This document shows, one piece after another, positions 33,948 through 46,542 of a stretch of 64,000 bases of DNA. A program made the translations under genes and the position numbers. Origin of the DNA: Davidsoniella eucalypti (Eukaryota > Ascomycota > Sordariomycetes > Microascales > Ceratocystidaceae); contig RMBW01000140.1 in NCBI GenBank assembly GCA_004009845.1, positions 16,420-80,419 of the forward strand, given 5' to 3'. Position 1 is the stretch's first letter. Each line of letters opens with the position of its first letter. Below the pieces are notes generated by a model. It was given only the letters and a program-made list of their open reading frames with translations, did not search any database and was not told the origin of the DNA.

Positions 33948-35245
33948 CTATTCCTACTTTTTTGTCTTTCTGTTTGTCTTTTTTATATCCCTACTATACC
34001 CTATAACCTCTATCATACATTCCTCGCCTTACGTACGACTTCTCACTACTATTGCCATACCAACACGTCTATCTCACTGTCACTGTCACTGTCACTGTCA
34101 CTTTTAGCACTAGCACTAGCACTAGCACTAGCACTAGCACTAGCACTATTATCTACTATCATAGCGCATTCCCCCCATGCTTTCACATCTTTGGAGCTTT
34201 GCTTTTGGTTTTTGTTTTCTATCATTTTTACCATCGTTATCTCTTACTTATACTACACTAATCGTTATATTTGCTCTTTCTATATGTTGCTCTCTCGCTC
34301 TCTCTCGCTCTTTTTCTTTTCTTATCTTAAAACAAATGACTGCCCCATGACTTGCAATACTCTTCGACATTGGCCGGCTACATTGAAATGTTATGTTTTC
34401 ATCTTTATCATTGTCATCATGTGCCTATATCAAAAGAAAACATGCACAAGATCAATTAGCTCAGCCCTGGAATACTATGCTATCTATCTACCAAGCCACC
34501 TACCTCGTCAAAGAAGCAAAGACAACTCTACATGGGGGCAATTGGCAGCCTTGCACAGTTCAAAGGGTTGTCTATAAACTATGTGCCTTATGTTTATTGT
34601 TTTGTTGACTCATGACAATGCCAGTAACGAAGTGTTCCCTAGTAGGGGCTCGTTACAAGTCTGTCATCTATCAACCCAAACAATAGGGTTAGCACCGTGT
34701 ATTATCTATTCTATCAGGGCAACTGAGAAAAAAAAAAGAAAAAGAAAGAAAAAGAAAAAAAAAAGAGAAATGCTTGCAACTCCTGAGATGTCGAGTTTCA
34801 TTTTCTTGTCTTTGCCTATAGTCTTAGAGCATCTTAGGTAGGCCTTGATTAAGCTATCTTTCCTAGGGTTTCTTTTGGTCTACAGTTGTTCATGTTCGGT
34901 TGAGATCATCTGAATACGGGCTTGGATTCAAGTTGAATAGTTCTATTTTGCCTAGGGTTCATTTAGCATTTTTTCATTATTACGGTTTCGTCGTATTTGA
35001 CCATTCTCAAAATTCACAACTAAAGCACAGCGATCCATCATAGCTAAGCCCTCTTATTACTGAACCCTTCCAAGTCCTTTTTGCTCCCTCCCTTGCCCTT
35101 TGGCCCTTCCCAGTTGCATTCCAGACTTTATACCCTAGCAACATGTTTTTTTATCATGTTTTTCCTTTTCTTTGCTCGGCAAAGGATCATCGTCGGCATA
35201 AACTAACAGCGTTCCCTTTTCGTCTCCTTTTTGCTGGGATTTTAG
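33948..35245. other. Intergenic region, AT- and T-rich
   Basis: No supported gene. It contains hexamer microsatellites, CT repeats near 34290-34320 and an A/G-rich tract at 34727-34768. The end is pyrimidine-rich and finishes in TTTTAG at 35245, which fits an intron 3' end for the downstream gene. Confidence 0.45.
34076..34147 (+). repeat. Two adjacent hexanucleotide microsatellites
   Basis: About four to five CACTGT units are followed, after TTTTAG, by seven CACTAG units. They lie downstream of the gene ending at 33947. Confidence 0.8.
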
Positions 35246-36547
35246 GAGCTAGATAGCCTCAGCCCCCATAGCTTTAGCTTTGACAGTCGTGATTATGCTG
35301 CTAGCGCTAGCACTATCACTGCGATTCACACTACTAGTACTGGGACTTCTAGTGATGCCACTAGCACAGGGTCGCTGATCTTGCAGCTGCACGATAGCCA
35401 TAGTAGCACTCTCGGTCGAGCACACAAACAAGTTCATACAGAGTCGACAGACCCTGGGCTTCCGTCGATAAGCCCAGCTAGCCAAGAGCCAAATCAAGCC
35501 CTTCCAGCACCCGCTGCCACATTTCCCGACGATGTCAACGACGATGTCAACGACAACGACAACGGCAACGGCAACGGCCAACAGCACCAGGCCTCATCTC
35601 ACCAAGGCGGGTGCCCTGGGCGGTCTTCTGGAACTACAGAACCCCGTAGTCGATCTACGTCAGAAGCAGCACCAACCCTGGCCCTGCATGTGCGGCCCCA
35701 CTGTGCTGCCACTGTGAATGCAACTGTGAATGCTACTGCTTCCTCAGTCTTTGGAAGCAGGCTTGCTGGTAGTACCACTAGTAGGACTGGTACCGCTGCT
35801 GCTGCTACTAGGAGCCCTCCTACTACTCCGCTTGGCACTGTTTTTGCTGGCTTTGCTGGGCCTGTTGCTTCTGCTGCTTCTGCTGCCTCTCTTGTTCCTT
35901 CTGGTGTCGGTAGTGGCAGCGCTGAAAAGGGGCGGCTGGCTCCGCGTAACAGCACAATTTCTACGCCTATTACCACTACCACTACTGCCACTACTGAGGC
36001 TAATCCGTCTTGTGCTGCTGATGGTCGCAATACGACTGCTACGAGCAGCGCTGCAACACGAGCAGTCCCGGCCTTGAATGAATTCTTGTCTGGAGAAGCG
36101 TTACCTTTGCCGACACAAAATTCAAAGACTAGCATTTCCATAGCTAGTGAGGCTACTGTTACTACTGCTAGGAATGGTGGTGGTGGTAGCATCGGTAATA
36201 CTAGTTGTACTGCGACAGCGACAGCGACTACTACTACTGCTACTGCTATTACTGCGACAGCGACTACTACTGCTACTACTACTGCTATTACTCCTACTAC
36301 TACTCCTACTACTCCTACTTCCAAGTCCAAGCCTGCTCCCGTCTCGACGGGCTTTCGTCCATTACTACCGCTTTCTCTCTCGTCTTCACCGCAGACGCCG
36401 CCACAGCAACACACTGGCCTATCCAATAAATCACTGTCTCAACTGCATCCAGGACCACTGCCGCGCCCGCAGCCCTCGCCATCGCCGCCGTCATCTGCTG
36501 CACCGAATGTGAAAGTGGATGCGCTACCCCCAATCGAGGCTCTGGCT
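35246..36547 (+). other. Met-less open frame, probable N-terminal coding extension of the next gene
   Basis: The frame of the gene at 36548 stays open back to 35246, directly after an acceptor-like TTTTAG. It encodes about 434 residues rich in Thr, Ala, Ser and Gly without one Met. Either an upstream exon supplies the ATG, or this is non-coding low-complexity sequence (ACT/GCT runs at 36200-36330) that happens to be open. Confidence 0.45.
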
Positions 36548-39500
36548 ATGGCAGGTCGCAACCGACCACAGCAATATGCAAATGCGCTGTCCAACCGCCG
36601 CCCATCGCCTTCAGCCGCCGCATCTCTGAGGGGCGGCAATAGGATTCCCGAGGGCTGGGTCGAAGTATCGTCGCAAATCGACTTGCCTGATGACAGGCCG
36701 GGTCTGCGCAGTAACGGGGGCACAGCCGTGTCGCCATTGCTCCCGGCAGGCGGCAAAGACAATAGAGGCCAGGAAGATGCAGAGGAAGAAGGGACTCCAG
36801 CCAGCAGACGGCCTGCTATGGGTGAGCTGCCATCGCAGGCGGCATTGCTTGCAACGACACACGGGCCATCTGCCCTCAACCTCGAGCGCACGTCGTCGTT
36901 CACTGGCCTGCCGCCGATCAGCCGAGCATCGTCCTTTCGCAATCTTGACTTTACAATCGAGAGCACACAAGCAGAGCGAGCTGCCGGAATTCCCAGCCTC
37001 GATGGCAAGTCCTCCACGCCAGCTGACCCAGACCATGCTGTCTCTTCGACCAAGCTGGCCGAGTCTGGAGACGTCCCAAGTGCCACCGATCCACAGACTT
37101 TGCAAGCACCGCCGGCGTCCAAAAACGAGCATATCGAGCCGAGCTCAGGCTTGCTTGACGGCCCCGGCAGAACCCAGGAGGTCTGCGTGGCGGGCTCCGA
37201 GTGTTTGTCAGATGAGCCGGACAGTTCTCTACGTGAGAAGATCCAGCTTGCTTCTCTCTTCGACGGCAACACTACCGGAAAGCACAGCGAAACCAACGGC
37301 TCCAGTAGGCCCACGAGCACTCATGCGTCGCCTGCATCGACAAGTGCTTCTGAGCGACCCCGCGGACGCCGGCGAAGTGGTCATATCACCATCATAACAG
37401 ACTTGGCTTCGCCGCGCGCAACTATCGTACCTCAACCACTAGGAAGCGCTGGTCCTTCGACGCAGGGCAACCAAATATTGATGCCGTCACCTTTGGCTGA
37501 TAACATCTCGCCTCTCCTACGCTCGCCACAGATGGAGCAGTTTTTGCAGCAGGGTTGGTACCTCCAAGAGTCTCAACTATCAGAACCCCTTCTACCACAG
37601 AGCCGTAAGCGCTCAGCCAGTCCGGCATCTCGACAGGAACGGCGTAACATGACGGAGTTTGACAAGGAAACTGAAACTGGCGAATCTCATCCGGATAGCA
37701 GTGACCGTGAAAGCTCTGACACCGAGGACTTGGATATCATGGATGAAAAACAGTTGGAGGCTGGTGATCATGATTCCTCAGTCCTAGCGCCGGCTCCTGC
37801 TCTAGCCCTAGCACCAGCTGTAGGCGTATCTCCAGCTGACGTTCCTAACACTGAAAACGACAGCCAGGATGGAGCCACGACACCAGTTAATGCGTCTCAC
37901 CCAAACACGATACCGATCCGAGCCCCGCCTGTAACCGCTCCGCCATTACAACAGCCGCACATACTCGGCCGTATGACTTCTATGCCTCTTAATGCCCAAC
38001 GGCCCGATGAGAACCTGGCTTCAAATGAACCACTGGAGCCTTTTCGAATTTCAACGGAACCACTACCAAAGAGCAAGAACAAGCGGTCGTCTGCATTTCG
38101 CGATCTTGCTCTCAAAATGCCGGGAAAGTCTAGCGACCCAGACCAGGACCGAGCTTTGCCATCGCCGATAGACACCAAGCATGAAGTCAGACGACAGTCA
38201 AGTTCTTTCTTTCGGTTACTTGGCACGGGTGTTGGCAATGCGCCTCAGCAAACGCCGTGCCCGCCTCCGCCTCCTAGCAACCCTCCGATACTACAACTGG
38301 CGTCTCCGGGTGGCTCTTTTGCCGCTAGATCAGCAAATTTGAAGAATATCGGCCACGGTGGAATCCCGCCTCCTCATATCAGCGCACGTTACAGTGGATC
38401 ACGGCCAGCTCTATCACCGCTGAACGACGTTATGAGTTCTGACAGCATCACTGAAAGCTCTTCTCCTCGAAACAGCAAGACGCGGCTGTCAACTTTCGCC
38501 GGTCTGTTCCGCAGATCTGTCTCCGGAGTCGATAGTATGCCACCCAAGCATGCTGTCTCACACGGAAATCTCCGCGAATTCGCTATGATGACCGATGATG
38601 GTCCTCTTATCCCGCCATTTGCTCCCGGCCATACACGTCGGCGAAGCAACACCGGCCCGCTTTCAAGACCGGCTTCTCAAGATATCCCGCCCTCAGTGTG
38701 GGATCTCGAGGATCGTGGCCGCCGCGAATCCAGCCATTTCACATCTCGCTTTGGATCGCGCCAAAACTCAAGTTCACGCCAATCCTCGCGAGCCCGTGAC
38801 TCGCAGCGCCATCATTCGCCGTATCCAAGCCCTGTTGGCGATCGGCCTCTTTCGGAAGCTCGGAACTCCCAGTCGTCATTCCTGTCTCGCTTCGGCACGG
38901 GCAACAAAAGCCAAACAGGTCTCCCACAGTCGCCTAGCATGGCGTCTTTGTCTGGCGGCTCTGGTCAACAATGGGCCAACAGGCCCCCGTCGGATTGGGA
39001 AGCTAGTCGAATAGCTGGTGCGCGCCAGTCCTCGCACAGTCTTGTTTCGATAACATCTCCACGATCTTCAGTGGGTGCTCGCTCAGCGCATATCCGTAGC
39101 AACCCTGATCTTACGTTCGACCATCAGAATAGCCATGTGCGTGCTACTAGCAACGTATCCGATCGTTACGCAGAGATGCATAGAGCATCGAATGGAAGCA
39201 GTCCTCGCCTTGTTCCAACGTATACAGGCTCGGCTGTATCCTCGCCATTTGCCGAATCGTTTATAACGAAGCCTGGTGGAAGCATGGCTCTGGGTCAACA
39301 ACAACAACAACAACAATATACCGGACAGCAATGGTCGACGCCTCATACAGCGCCCTCGCCGTATACTCAGCCGTATCAACAGGCAAAGCAGCAGGCACAG
39401 AATAACTTACACCAAGCATACCCTCCTAGATCCGGTCCGGTTCTATCCCAGTCGAAATCACATTCTCAGCTACAAGAACATAGCAGTGGCAACATATTCT

Positions 39501-40783
39501 CTAAGCTTTTGAACAATGCCAAGTCTAGCCAACAGCCGGGCAAGAGTAGCTCTGGAAAAGGCCTTTTCAGGCCGTTCAAACGACCGTTCAAGAATAACCC
39601 CGATAAGAACCATACCAAGTACCAACACTACGACGAGACTGCTGGCCAAAACCCGAACTACATCTCTCCGAATCCTGCTACATACAGCGGCCAGAATACT
39701 CCCATTAGCTTACATAACCCGCACGACTCTAATGCTTCACATCAACGATCTAACCGTCCCTCACATCACCAGCCACCATATACCTACTTCGTTGCTCCAA
39801 ATCCTATATACCACGCCTCATACCGGCCGCCATCTTCAGCCGATGATGTCCAAGATCAGGCTCCACAGCACCCTCAGTCTCATGACAACAGCTCTCAGGC
39901 TCATGGATACTCTCATTCTTATAACCACTCTCAATCGCTTACCCAAACGCCACCGAACCCCACCAGTCAGCAGCCCAGGCCTTCCGAGATTCAACGTTAT
40001 AGGGCTATGAACACCAACGCTCTGCTCTCCTATCCTAGCTCGTCGAATATTACATACAGTGGGCACAATGCTGGCACGGGTCCTTCATCACCAAACAACC
40101 CCCAGAACCAATATACTGATGATTATTCCCGCAACTCGTCATCCGCACAGCATTGGAACGAGAGTCAAAACCCGCCCCCGTGTCTCCGCATACAGCCCAT
40201 CAATCCCCACTCTCCATCTGGAACGGCTTCTAGCGCGCCAACTATTGGTGGAGGTACACCTTCTATCTCCACACCACGCGACCTGACTCCTGGGTTACCT
40301 TCTGCTAGTAGTATCGACTATAGAAACGCCGAGTTTCCAAGATCAGCAGACGCTGGCGGATACATCCAATCTCCATCTTCAGCCATTGCTGAACATCAGC
40401 GGTATATACTCGATAAGCAAAGTAAAGTTGAGCTTGCGGATACAGCTGGAGAGAGTCTTCAGCGTATTACTCAACAGCCACATAGGCAACTGCTACCCAC
40501 GCCAGTCAAGCAGACAGCGCCGGAGACGGAGGTATCTAGTTTCGATTATTCTTCGTCTTCATCTGAATCTGAGTTGGAAGTCCTCGGCCCGCCTTGGGAA
40601 ATGCAGCATCAGCAACAACACCAACAACAGTTCCATCATGAATATGAACGTCAGCATATTGTTGACACGAATTCTGCTTTCGTAGTCACTGATGATGCTG
40701 CGCCTGTCATGACAGCAACGGCATCTCCATCACAAGTATGGGAGTCATACGATATACACCACCCCCCTCATTCTTGGGATTAA
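36548..40783 (+). CDS. Very large Ser/Pro/Gln-rich protein, function unknown
   Basis: From the first ATG of the frame (MAGRNRPQQYANALSNRR) the product is 1411 aa; with the open upstream exon it could exceed 1800 aa. The composition is highly Ser/Pro/Asn-rich with short ordered-looking motifs: RTSSFTGLPPISRASSF, STFAGLFRRSVSG, FRDLALKMPGKS, SSFFRLLGTGVG and GKGLFRPFKRPFKNN. These look like short binding or phosphorylation motifs. The C-terminal third is Tyr/His/Gln-rich, with QQ runs at about 39296-39316 and 40612-40628. No transmembrane segment or enzyme motif is visible. The repeated basic R-x-x-S patterns suggest regulation by phosphorylation, which is inference. Its uninterrupted frame over 5.4 kb supports coding. 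Confidence 0.7.
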   Translation: MAGRNRPQQYANALSNRRPSPSAAASLRGGNRIPEGWVEVSSQIDLPDDRPGLRSNGGTAVSPLLPAGGKDNRGQEDAEEEGTPASRRPAMGELPSQAALLATTHGPSALNLERTSSFTGLPPISRASSFRNLDFTIESTQAERAAGIPSLDGKSSTPADPDHAVSSTKLAESGDVPSATDPQTLQAPPASKNEHIEPSSGLLDGPGRTQEVCVAGSECLSDEPDSSLREKIQLASLFDGNTTGKHSETNGSSRPTSTHASPASTSASERPRGRRRSGHITIITDLASPRATIVPQPLGSAGPSTQGNQILMPSPLADNISPLLRSPQMEQFLQQGWYLQESQLSEPLLPQSRKRSASPASRQERRNMTEFDKETETGESHPDSSDRESSDTEDLDIMDEKQLEAGDHDSSVLAPAPALALAPAVGVSPADVPNTENDSQDGATTPVNASHPNTIPIRAPPVTAPPLQQPHILGRMTSMPLNAQRPDENLASNEPLEPFRISTEPLPKSKNKRSSAFRDLALKMPGKSSDPDQDRALPSPIDTKHEVRRQSSSFFRLLGTGVGNAPQQTPCPPPPPSNPPILQLASPGGSFAARSANLKNIGHGGIPPPHISARYSGSRPALSPLNDVMSSDSITESSSPRNSKTRLSTFAGLFRRSVSGVDSMPPKHAVSHGNLREFAMMTDDGPLIPPFAPGHTRRRSNTGPLSRPASQDIPPSVWDLEDRGRRESSHFTSRFGSRQNSSSRQSSRARDSQRHHSPYPSPVGDRPLSEARNSQSSFLSRFGTGNKSQTGLPQSPSMASLSGGSGQQWANRPPSDWEASRIAGARQSSHSLVSITSPRSSVGARSAHIRSNPDLTFDHQNSHVRATSNVSDRYAEMHRASNGSSPRLVPTYTGSAVSSPFAESFITKPGGSMALGQQQQQQQYTGQQWSTPHTAPSPYTQPYQQAKQQAQNNLHQAYPPRSGPVLSQSKSHSQLQEHSSGNIFSKLLNNAKSSQQPGKSSSGKGLFRPFKRPFKNNPDKNHTKYQHYDETAGQNPNYISPNPATYSGQNTPISLHNPHDSNASHQRSNRPSHHQPPYTYFVAPNPIYHASYRPPSSADDVQDQAPQHPQSHDNSSQAHGYSHSYNHSQSLTQTPPNPTSQQPRPSEIQRYRAMNTNALLSYPSSSNITYSGHNAGTGPSSPNNPQNQYTDDYSRNSSSAQHWNESQNPPPCLRIQPINPHSPSGTASSAPTIGGGTPSISTPRDLTPGLPSASSIDYRNAEFPRSADAGGYIQSPSSAIAEHQRYILDKQSKVELADTAGESLQRITQQPHRQLLPTPVKQTAPETEVSSFDYSSSSSESELEVLGPPWEMQHQQQHQQQFHHEYERQHIVDTNSAFVVTDDAAPVMTATASPSQVWESYDIHHPPHSWD

Positions 40784-43700
40784 ATACTTGCTCATATTGG
40801 TACATTTTCTGTTTTCTTTTAATCTTCGTCTTTGTTTAAACCCGTGCAATTCGACTACATAACATATAATAGATAATATACATAGACATCTGTATCTACA
40901 TTTACCCCAGCTCATCATTGTTTCTGTGTATAGTATATATAAGTAGCTATTTCTCTATTCTATCTAGCCAATGCAACAAACATTGAATGGAACATGGATG
41001 GTCGTTTGTCCATCGACCCAAGCATATAAGATAGAAGGACTATCAGATTAACACGTCAGCTTTTATTTGATAATTGTAGTGAATTAGAAGCCCAGACCTC
41101 ACCCTCTACAGCCCTCAGAATGATAACTTTGAGTTCAAGACGTCGCCTCCTCACCCTGGTTGCTAGACAATAAAATAATTTCCAGCCAAAGAACAAGCAC
41201 GTAGTTATTGTATAATTATATCAACAACACTGTATAGAAAGCAGCCTAATCATATACTTTGTCACACCCCAGGATATCGGGACCGCCCTTTTCAATGATG
41301 AACCACAAGAGATGGTGAGCCTAGTCTCTCTACCTTGTACCCTAGACAAGCCTGAGCGACTACATGTACCATCAAACCCGAACCAGATGTTGACCTGGAG
41401 AATACAATTCTAAGACGACCGGCCGTTGCCATCATAACATTTACCGTTTTCAAAGAGCTAGACTGTTAGCACTATATAATAAACTGGCATGACCACTAGT
41501 TAGTGACTGGACACTTGCATCTTATCTTCATAAGATTCTCATTACCATTGTTATACCTAACCCTAGTTTTGAGCAAAACTGTTGTTACATCATTGTTGGT
41601 TTTCTAGTCACATTTCTTTCCCGTCTGTAGAAACGGTTACCTCATTATATTTTCTGGGTTTCCATACTATCTTCTAATACGACGATTCTCAGATCGTAAG
41701 TCCTGCAATAAGTAGGTCTTGACTTTAGCTAGTTTGTGTTTATATTAGGATGCTCTTATCCTCGAGTTTTTAGATTATTCTTGCAATCACTTTTCCTTCG
41801 TCGTAGTTGGTTATCTTGATATATCTTTCAACCACTGATGCTTGCTTTGTCCTTTTTTTTTTTTTTTTTCTTTTTTTTTTTCTCTATTGATAGTGATACC
41901 TAAACTTAATCTTCTTCTCGATCAAGTTCCTTTCATGGCCACCTTCTCACTTACTTCACAGCAAGCCTTCTATTTGTTTTGGTCTTCTGGTTTCTAGACT
42001 ACCCTACCTCTAGTTATTTCTAGTTTACATTCTTTCCCGCAAAAAAAGACGCACAAGTTTCTATTGTAGTCCTTTCTCCTATTATTTCTAGACCATAAAC
42101 CGCACTCCAAGTCATGATATTCGTATACAATCTCCCCAATATGTAGAAACCCAGCGCTCCAGAGACTCACGTGTTGTAGCAATATGCTATTAACAAGTCA
42201 TAGTTAGTAGTTCTGGTAATTGTATTGTATGGACTCGGTTGTTTCGTAGATGTATTAGCCAAGAGCGCCATATTTCCTCTTCTACTTTTTATGTCTCTTG
42301 ACTACCCTTTGGACCTTTTCACTCTCTATTTTGTTAGTTGTGTTATTATTAATTGTGCCACTCAAGTGTATAGATAACCATATATCTTCACGTGCTACTT
42401 TTAGCTCAGCCAATATATTTCCTTTAGACTTTTGTCATTTGTTTGCGTTTTGCTTTCTATGGGAGAATCTCTGTTTGTAAATCTTTATGAAAAAGGGTTT
42501 TCCTACCCGTCATGTTCAAGTCGTCTTCAAGAACGTCATGTCATTTCTCCTTTTCTAGGAGCTCATGCACTAACCGGCTCTCCTGCGATTCCAAAATCAC
42601 ATGGTTCTTTCGACGAGTCAATATCATATCGTATTCTGTCAACTCTCATTCCATTCTTCCTCTCATGACTTTGAGATGGCACTTACTCTTTACTCCAAGT
42701 CAGTTTCTATGCTAGAACGGTTCCTTTGTCTCTATTGATTTCCTTTAACTATCCCGTGGTTCCCATAGCCACATCTCATATCTCGGTTTTCAGATTGTAT
42801 TATTCTGTGATCTCTGAATCCGAACGTCTTTTCATTTCATTATCCCGATTCCCATATTACTCTTCCATTGATACTCAAATCGTGTCTTCTCTCTTTCAAC
42901 AGAACCCATCCTTTGTTTGGTCCTATTAGATTTTGACTTAGCAACTCCGTTCCGCAATCTCGCGTTACACCTCTTTCTCAGATTTGTCTCTACCTTTTTC
43001 CGGCTTCCCAGTTCTCATTGCCATTCTGTGCTCATATCTTCACAGCCAAAAGCTCCGTAATGCTAATGAATGAAAAAAGAACCATACTCTTTTCTGTATT
43101 TTTTGGATCAGTAATACTCTTCTAAGTCAAGATACGCTTACAATAGGACACGCTTCTCCCAGCGCGTTCCAACCTTGCATAAATTCTCAACGATCCAAGC
43201 CGTAACTTACAACTATACGCAGGAAAGAGTCTCTGCCGCAACCTCGGTCTCTAGACCGCAATGACCTCGGCTACGACAAGGAAATGGTAGCAGTGTATTG
43301 GGTCGTTTGTGAATGTAGATATCTCATACTTGGAATAGATTTTGTGATTTTGGCCTATAACTTATACCTGAAATATGCCTGGATTAACGAAACATTAACT
43401 AATACCCAAAGCCGTTAGGGACACAAAGTTCTTGACTTCAGCTTCACATCTTGGCACCTACTAGTTACAAAATAGCAACATAGTTAGAACTTGTAATGAA
43501 CTTCATTGGACCTTGTCCCCCTGACAGGATCATACCTCAATCCTGGATATGAGAAGCTGTTTTGCCAAATCTTGATCCTAAACAATAGATTCGACTACTA
43601 TACCATTGTTAGCACACGTCTTTACTATTCTGCTTTCCCTAAGAGCTGTTATGTGAAGAATGGCCTGTAGTTTGCTTAGTTTTTTTGGGGGAGATGTCCG

Positions 43701-44940
43701 TCACTGACTAGCTATTTAATGCCGTATATCAATAGCTTTCTATCTACAAACTAGTGATGCTTGGGAATAGAGTAGCAAGGAAATAGGAGCATATCTTCTG
43801 TGCTGTTTTGGAAGACAAACTGATGTTTTAAAACAAACTAGCAGGTAGCACGGAACTCTGCCCCTTCTTTCTTCTTCCCCAAACACGGGTTTAACATTGG
43901 CATGATTAATCCGTCACCGTAAGGTCCCTAAGATTTAGGCTCCTGGATGGTTACATGGTTAAATAAGACTAAGACGTACTTGAAGATATGTATATATTCA
44001 TATTTTGGGTTAGAAGAGGATCGATAGTCTAGACACTATAGAAGAGATAACAGCAATGGAAACCGAAGGGATGGATCTAAGTCGAAAGAGGTGTGTCGTG
44101 GAGATAACAGAAAAAAAGTGCAGTGCCATATCCAAAGAAATAAAATAAGGATACCTGATCCTTGACGTTGACTACATTCAATGTTGACAAAGATCACATG
44201 GCTTATATTGACTATAGACAGGTGCTTTATGTTATGGATAAGTTCATAATGATAAAAGTGTCAAAAGTATGGTCGAGAAATATAAAGACAAGAACTAGAC
44301 TGAGTTGTTATGTTGGGCTTGCCTAGGTACACCCATTTTGACAAAGCCAGTTCCATCGGCTCCTCCCGTGTCTTGCTCAAAGATATTTTCCGTGTTTAAA
44401 TGGTGAGCACAAGCCCGGCAAGTCATTGCTGCCAGTTCCATATCTTCCCGGGGTAGGGTACCGTGGAAAGTTTAATCGTTTCTCCTCAGATGCTTAGCAA
44501 TCTAAGTTTCTAGCCTTGCCTGTTAAGCGTGTTTAGATTAATTACTTTTTTTTTGGGCTCAGGTTAGCCTACCTTTGTTGATAACTCTTTATAGTTAAGA
44601 TATGGCATTCCAAATATCAGTGGCCGGTTCCACGGGTAGGGCCTCTGTTTTATACGGGAATGTCACTAGCATCATAACTTGAGTTATATCCGAATCTCTT
44701 GGGTTGCCGAGAGTTGGCCACATAATCAAAGACAATTTTTTTGTCAAGTGGTGTATGTTTCTGAGTGTTCTCGAAAAGTAGTAGGTTTTCTTAACTTCTT
44801 TCAAGGTGCTATTGTATATCCTAGTGGCCCATTGTGGTATAACATCGTTGACTCATTGTGAAAAGATATATCGTTTTATCGTGAAGGAAACTGCTAGAGA
44901 TAGCCAGTCCAAAAGGCTCCGGTACTCGGCCCTCTGGGTT
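40784..44940. other. AT-rich, gene-poor stretch
   Basis: About 4.2 kb with frequent stops in all frames, a T-rich run at 41852-41882, and a long T/C-biased portion at 41500-43000. No open frame carries a domain. It has the look of decayed repeat sequence, possibly mutated by RIP-type C-to-T change, but I cannot match it to a known element. Confidence 0.4.
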
Positions 44941-44992
44941 GATTTGATTTGATTATATTTAACGTCTACCTAAATCACTAAGATTATACGAC
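44941..44992 (-). repeat. 52-bp copy of the LINE 3' tail
   Basis: It matches the first ~50 bp of the LINE at 45040 (a GATTT repeat, then ATATTTAACGTCTACCTAAA and on to ATACGAC) with one change. It is either a second, ultra-short truncated insertion or a local duplication. No convincing target-site duplication is seen. Confidence 0.65.
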
Positions 44993-45039
44993 ACCGGATT
45001 GGTTATCGGACAGATAAAGGGAAGGTTGGCTTAGTGAAG

Positions 45040-46487
45040 ATTTGATTTGATTTGATTATATTTAACGTCTACCTAAATCACTAAGATCATACGACGCTTC
45101 TTCTTTAGGCGCATGGGCTCTGTAGTGCCTCCATTTCACCTCTAATCTCTTGGCAAGATACTTGCATGAGCTCTCTTTCCTAAGTAGCTTTTTGAAGCTG
45201 GTCCGGAGTGGTCTCTTATTTCCGGGGCACGCCCAGGGATGGAAAGGTTCCTTCCGTTGATGGCACAGTGAACAGTTTCTTTCCGCATCCGTATGTTCGA
45301 ACCGGTCATGGTACTCCGCAAAGTCGCCATGGCCTGTCCGGGCAGTTAGGATCCGTCCCACCGTAGATCTGTGCTGGTCTTTAAACCAGTCCACCTTGTA
45401 GACAGTCTTTGTTTCAAAACGAACCCCAAGATGTTTTCTCGGCTCGCACTCCGCTATCCATGACTTGAAGTCAGCATTCAGCTGTGCGTTTTTCCATCTG
45501 TGGGCGGAAGCAAGGGACATATGGTCGCGGTCGAGGTCCACAAGCTTAGTATTGCCTGTACACCCTTGTTTCGCCAACTTGTCAACTAGCTCGTTGCCAG
45601 GAACATTAATGTGCCCTGGGACCCACCTGATGCCACCGACCGCTAGCTCTACACGCTCAGTGCCTCCTTTCCACTCATGGAGTAAGCTTCGGATCTTGTT
45701 GACAGCCTCTTGAGAGGTTCCATTCTTACCTGCCATATTGGAGATGCGTTGTGCAACACCCAAATTGTCAAGGCACAGATATAGACTGCCTGCATCGGGA
45801 GGAGCATGCTTGATGGCCGCTTGGACTGCATTGTCCGCAGCAATAGCCTCTGTGTCGGCCACTTCTCGTAAAGAGCCACATGACCCTAGACCTTCACACA
45901 GTTTGATGCCCTCATAAAAGACTGCCCAGCCAGTCCCTGTCCTGCCCTTCTCATCGCGAGAACCATCGGAGTAAACCCATAACGTTTTCGGGTCTGCCTC
46001 AGCCACCTCTTTCAAATGATGTTTGGCGGCTTCTTCTTTGTCTAGTTGCGGTGGCAGACAGTCACGGGGCCCTTTTCTTCTGAGAAGAGTCTGTTCGACT
46101 CTTTGATCGGCACCGGGAGCAATTTCTTATACACATCGACGTGTCCTTCTATCTCTGTGATGCATAGCGGGTGCCGGGAGTCTACCATGGAAGCTCGAAT
46201 GGCGGCGGCTCTATCAAGGTCCTTCAGTATCATCTCCATGTTTGGGAACGAGGAGAGGATGTGCAAAAGCCTAGTTGGCGTGGTACAGTACACTGGCAGT
46301 GCGGCCCTCAGGGCAGCTCTCAAAGCTACCTCTAGCTTTTCTTTCCCTTTAGCCTGCATGAAGGGAGACCAGGTGGAAGAGGCATACGTCAGTTGGGGGA
46401 GCACGCAACTCCTTACTGCATGTAGCAGACTCCTCACTGGGGTTCCTCGGTACACTCCCGAGAGAGCTCGGAGTGCGTTTGTGGGTT
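45040..46487 (-). mobile_element. 5'-truncated LINE (Tad/I-like non-LTR retrotransposon) with RNase H domain
   Basis: On the minus strand, a thumb-like region (RSLLHAVRSCVLPQLTYASS) lies at 46455-46042. An RNase H domain follows at 46015-45062: LWVYSDGSRD, the EAIAADNAVQAA helix, the LYLCLDNLGVAQ segment, and WVPGHINVPGNELVDKLAKQ. After it comes a C-terminal Cys/His motif (CSLCHQRKEPFHPWAC). The two parts are in different frames, joined by a one-base frameshift in the GGGGCCCC run near 46075. The 3' end is an AATCA-type tail. The element is flanked by the 10-bp direct repeat CTTAGTGAAG at 45030-45039 and 46488-46497, so both ends are defined. The reverse transcriptase part is missing by 5' truncation. 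Confidence 0.85.
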
Positions 46488-46542
46488 CTTAGTGAAGGTC
46501 CTCCGTAAATGACATATAATACCTTCTAAACCCAAAATTGTC

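Noticed and set aside
35599..36426. 275-codon minus-strand frame opposite the Thr/Ala-rich region
   Set aside because: Poly-Val/Ala translation of ACT/GCT repeats, a compositional shadow.
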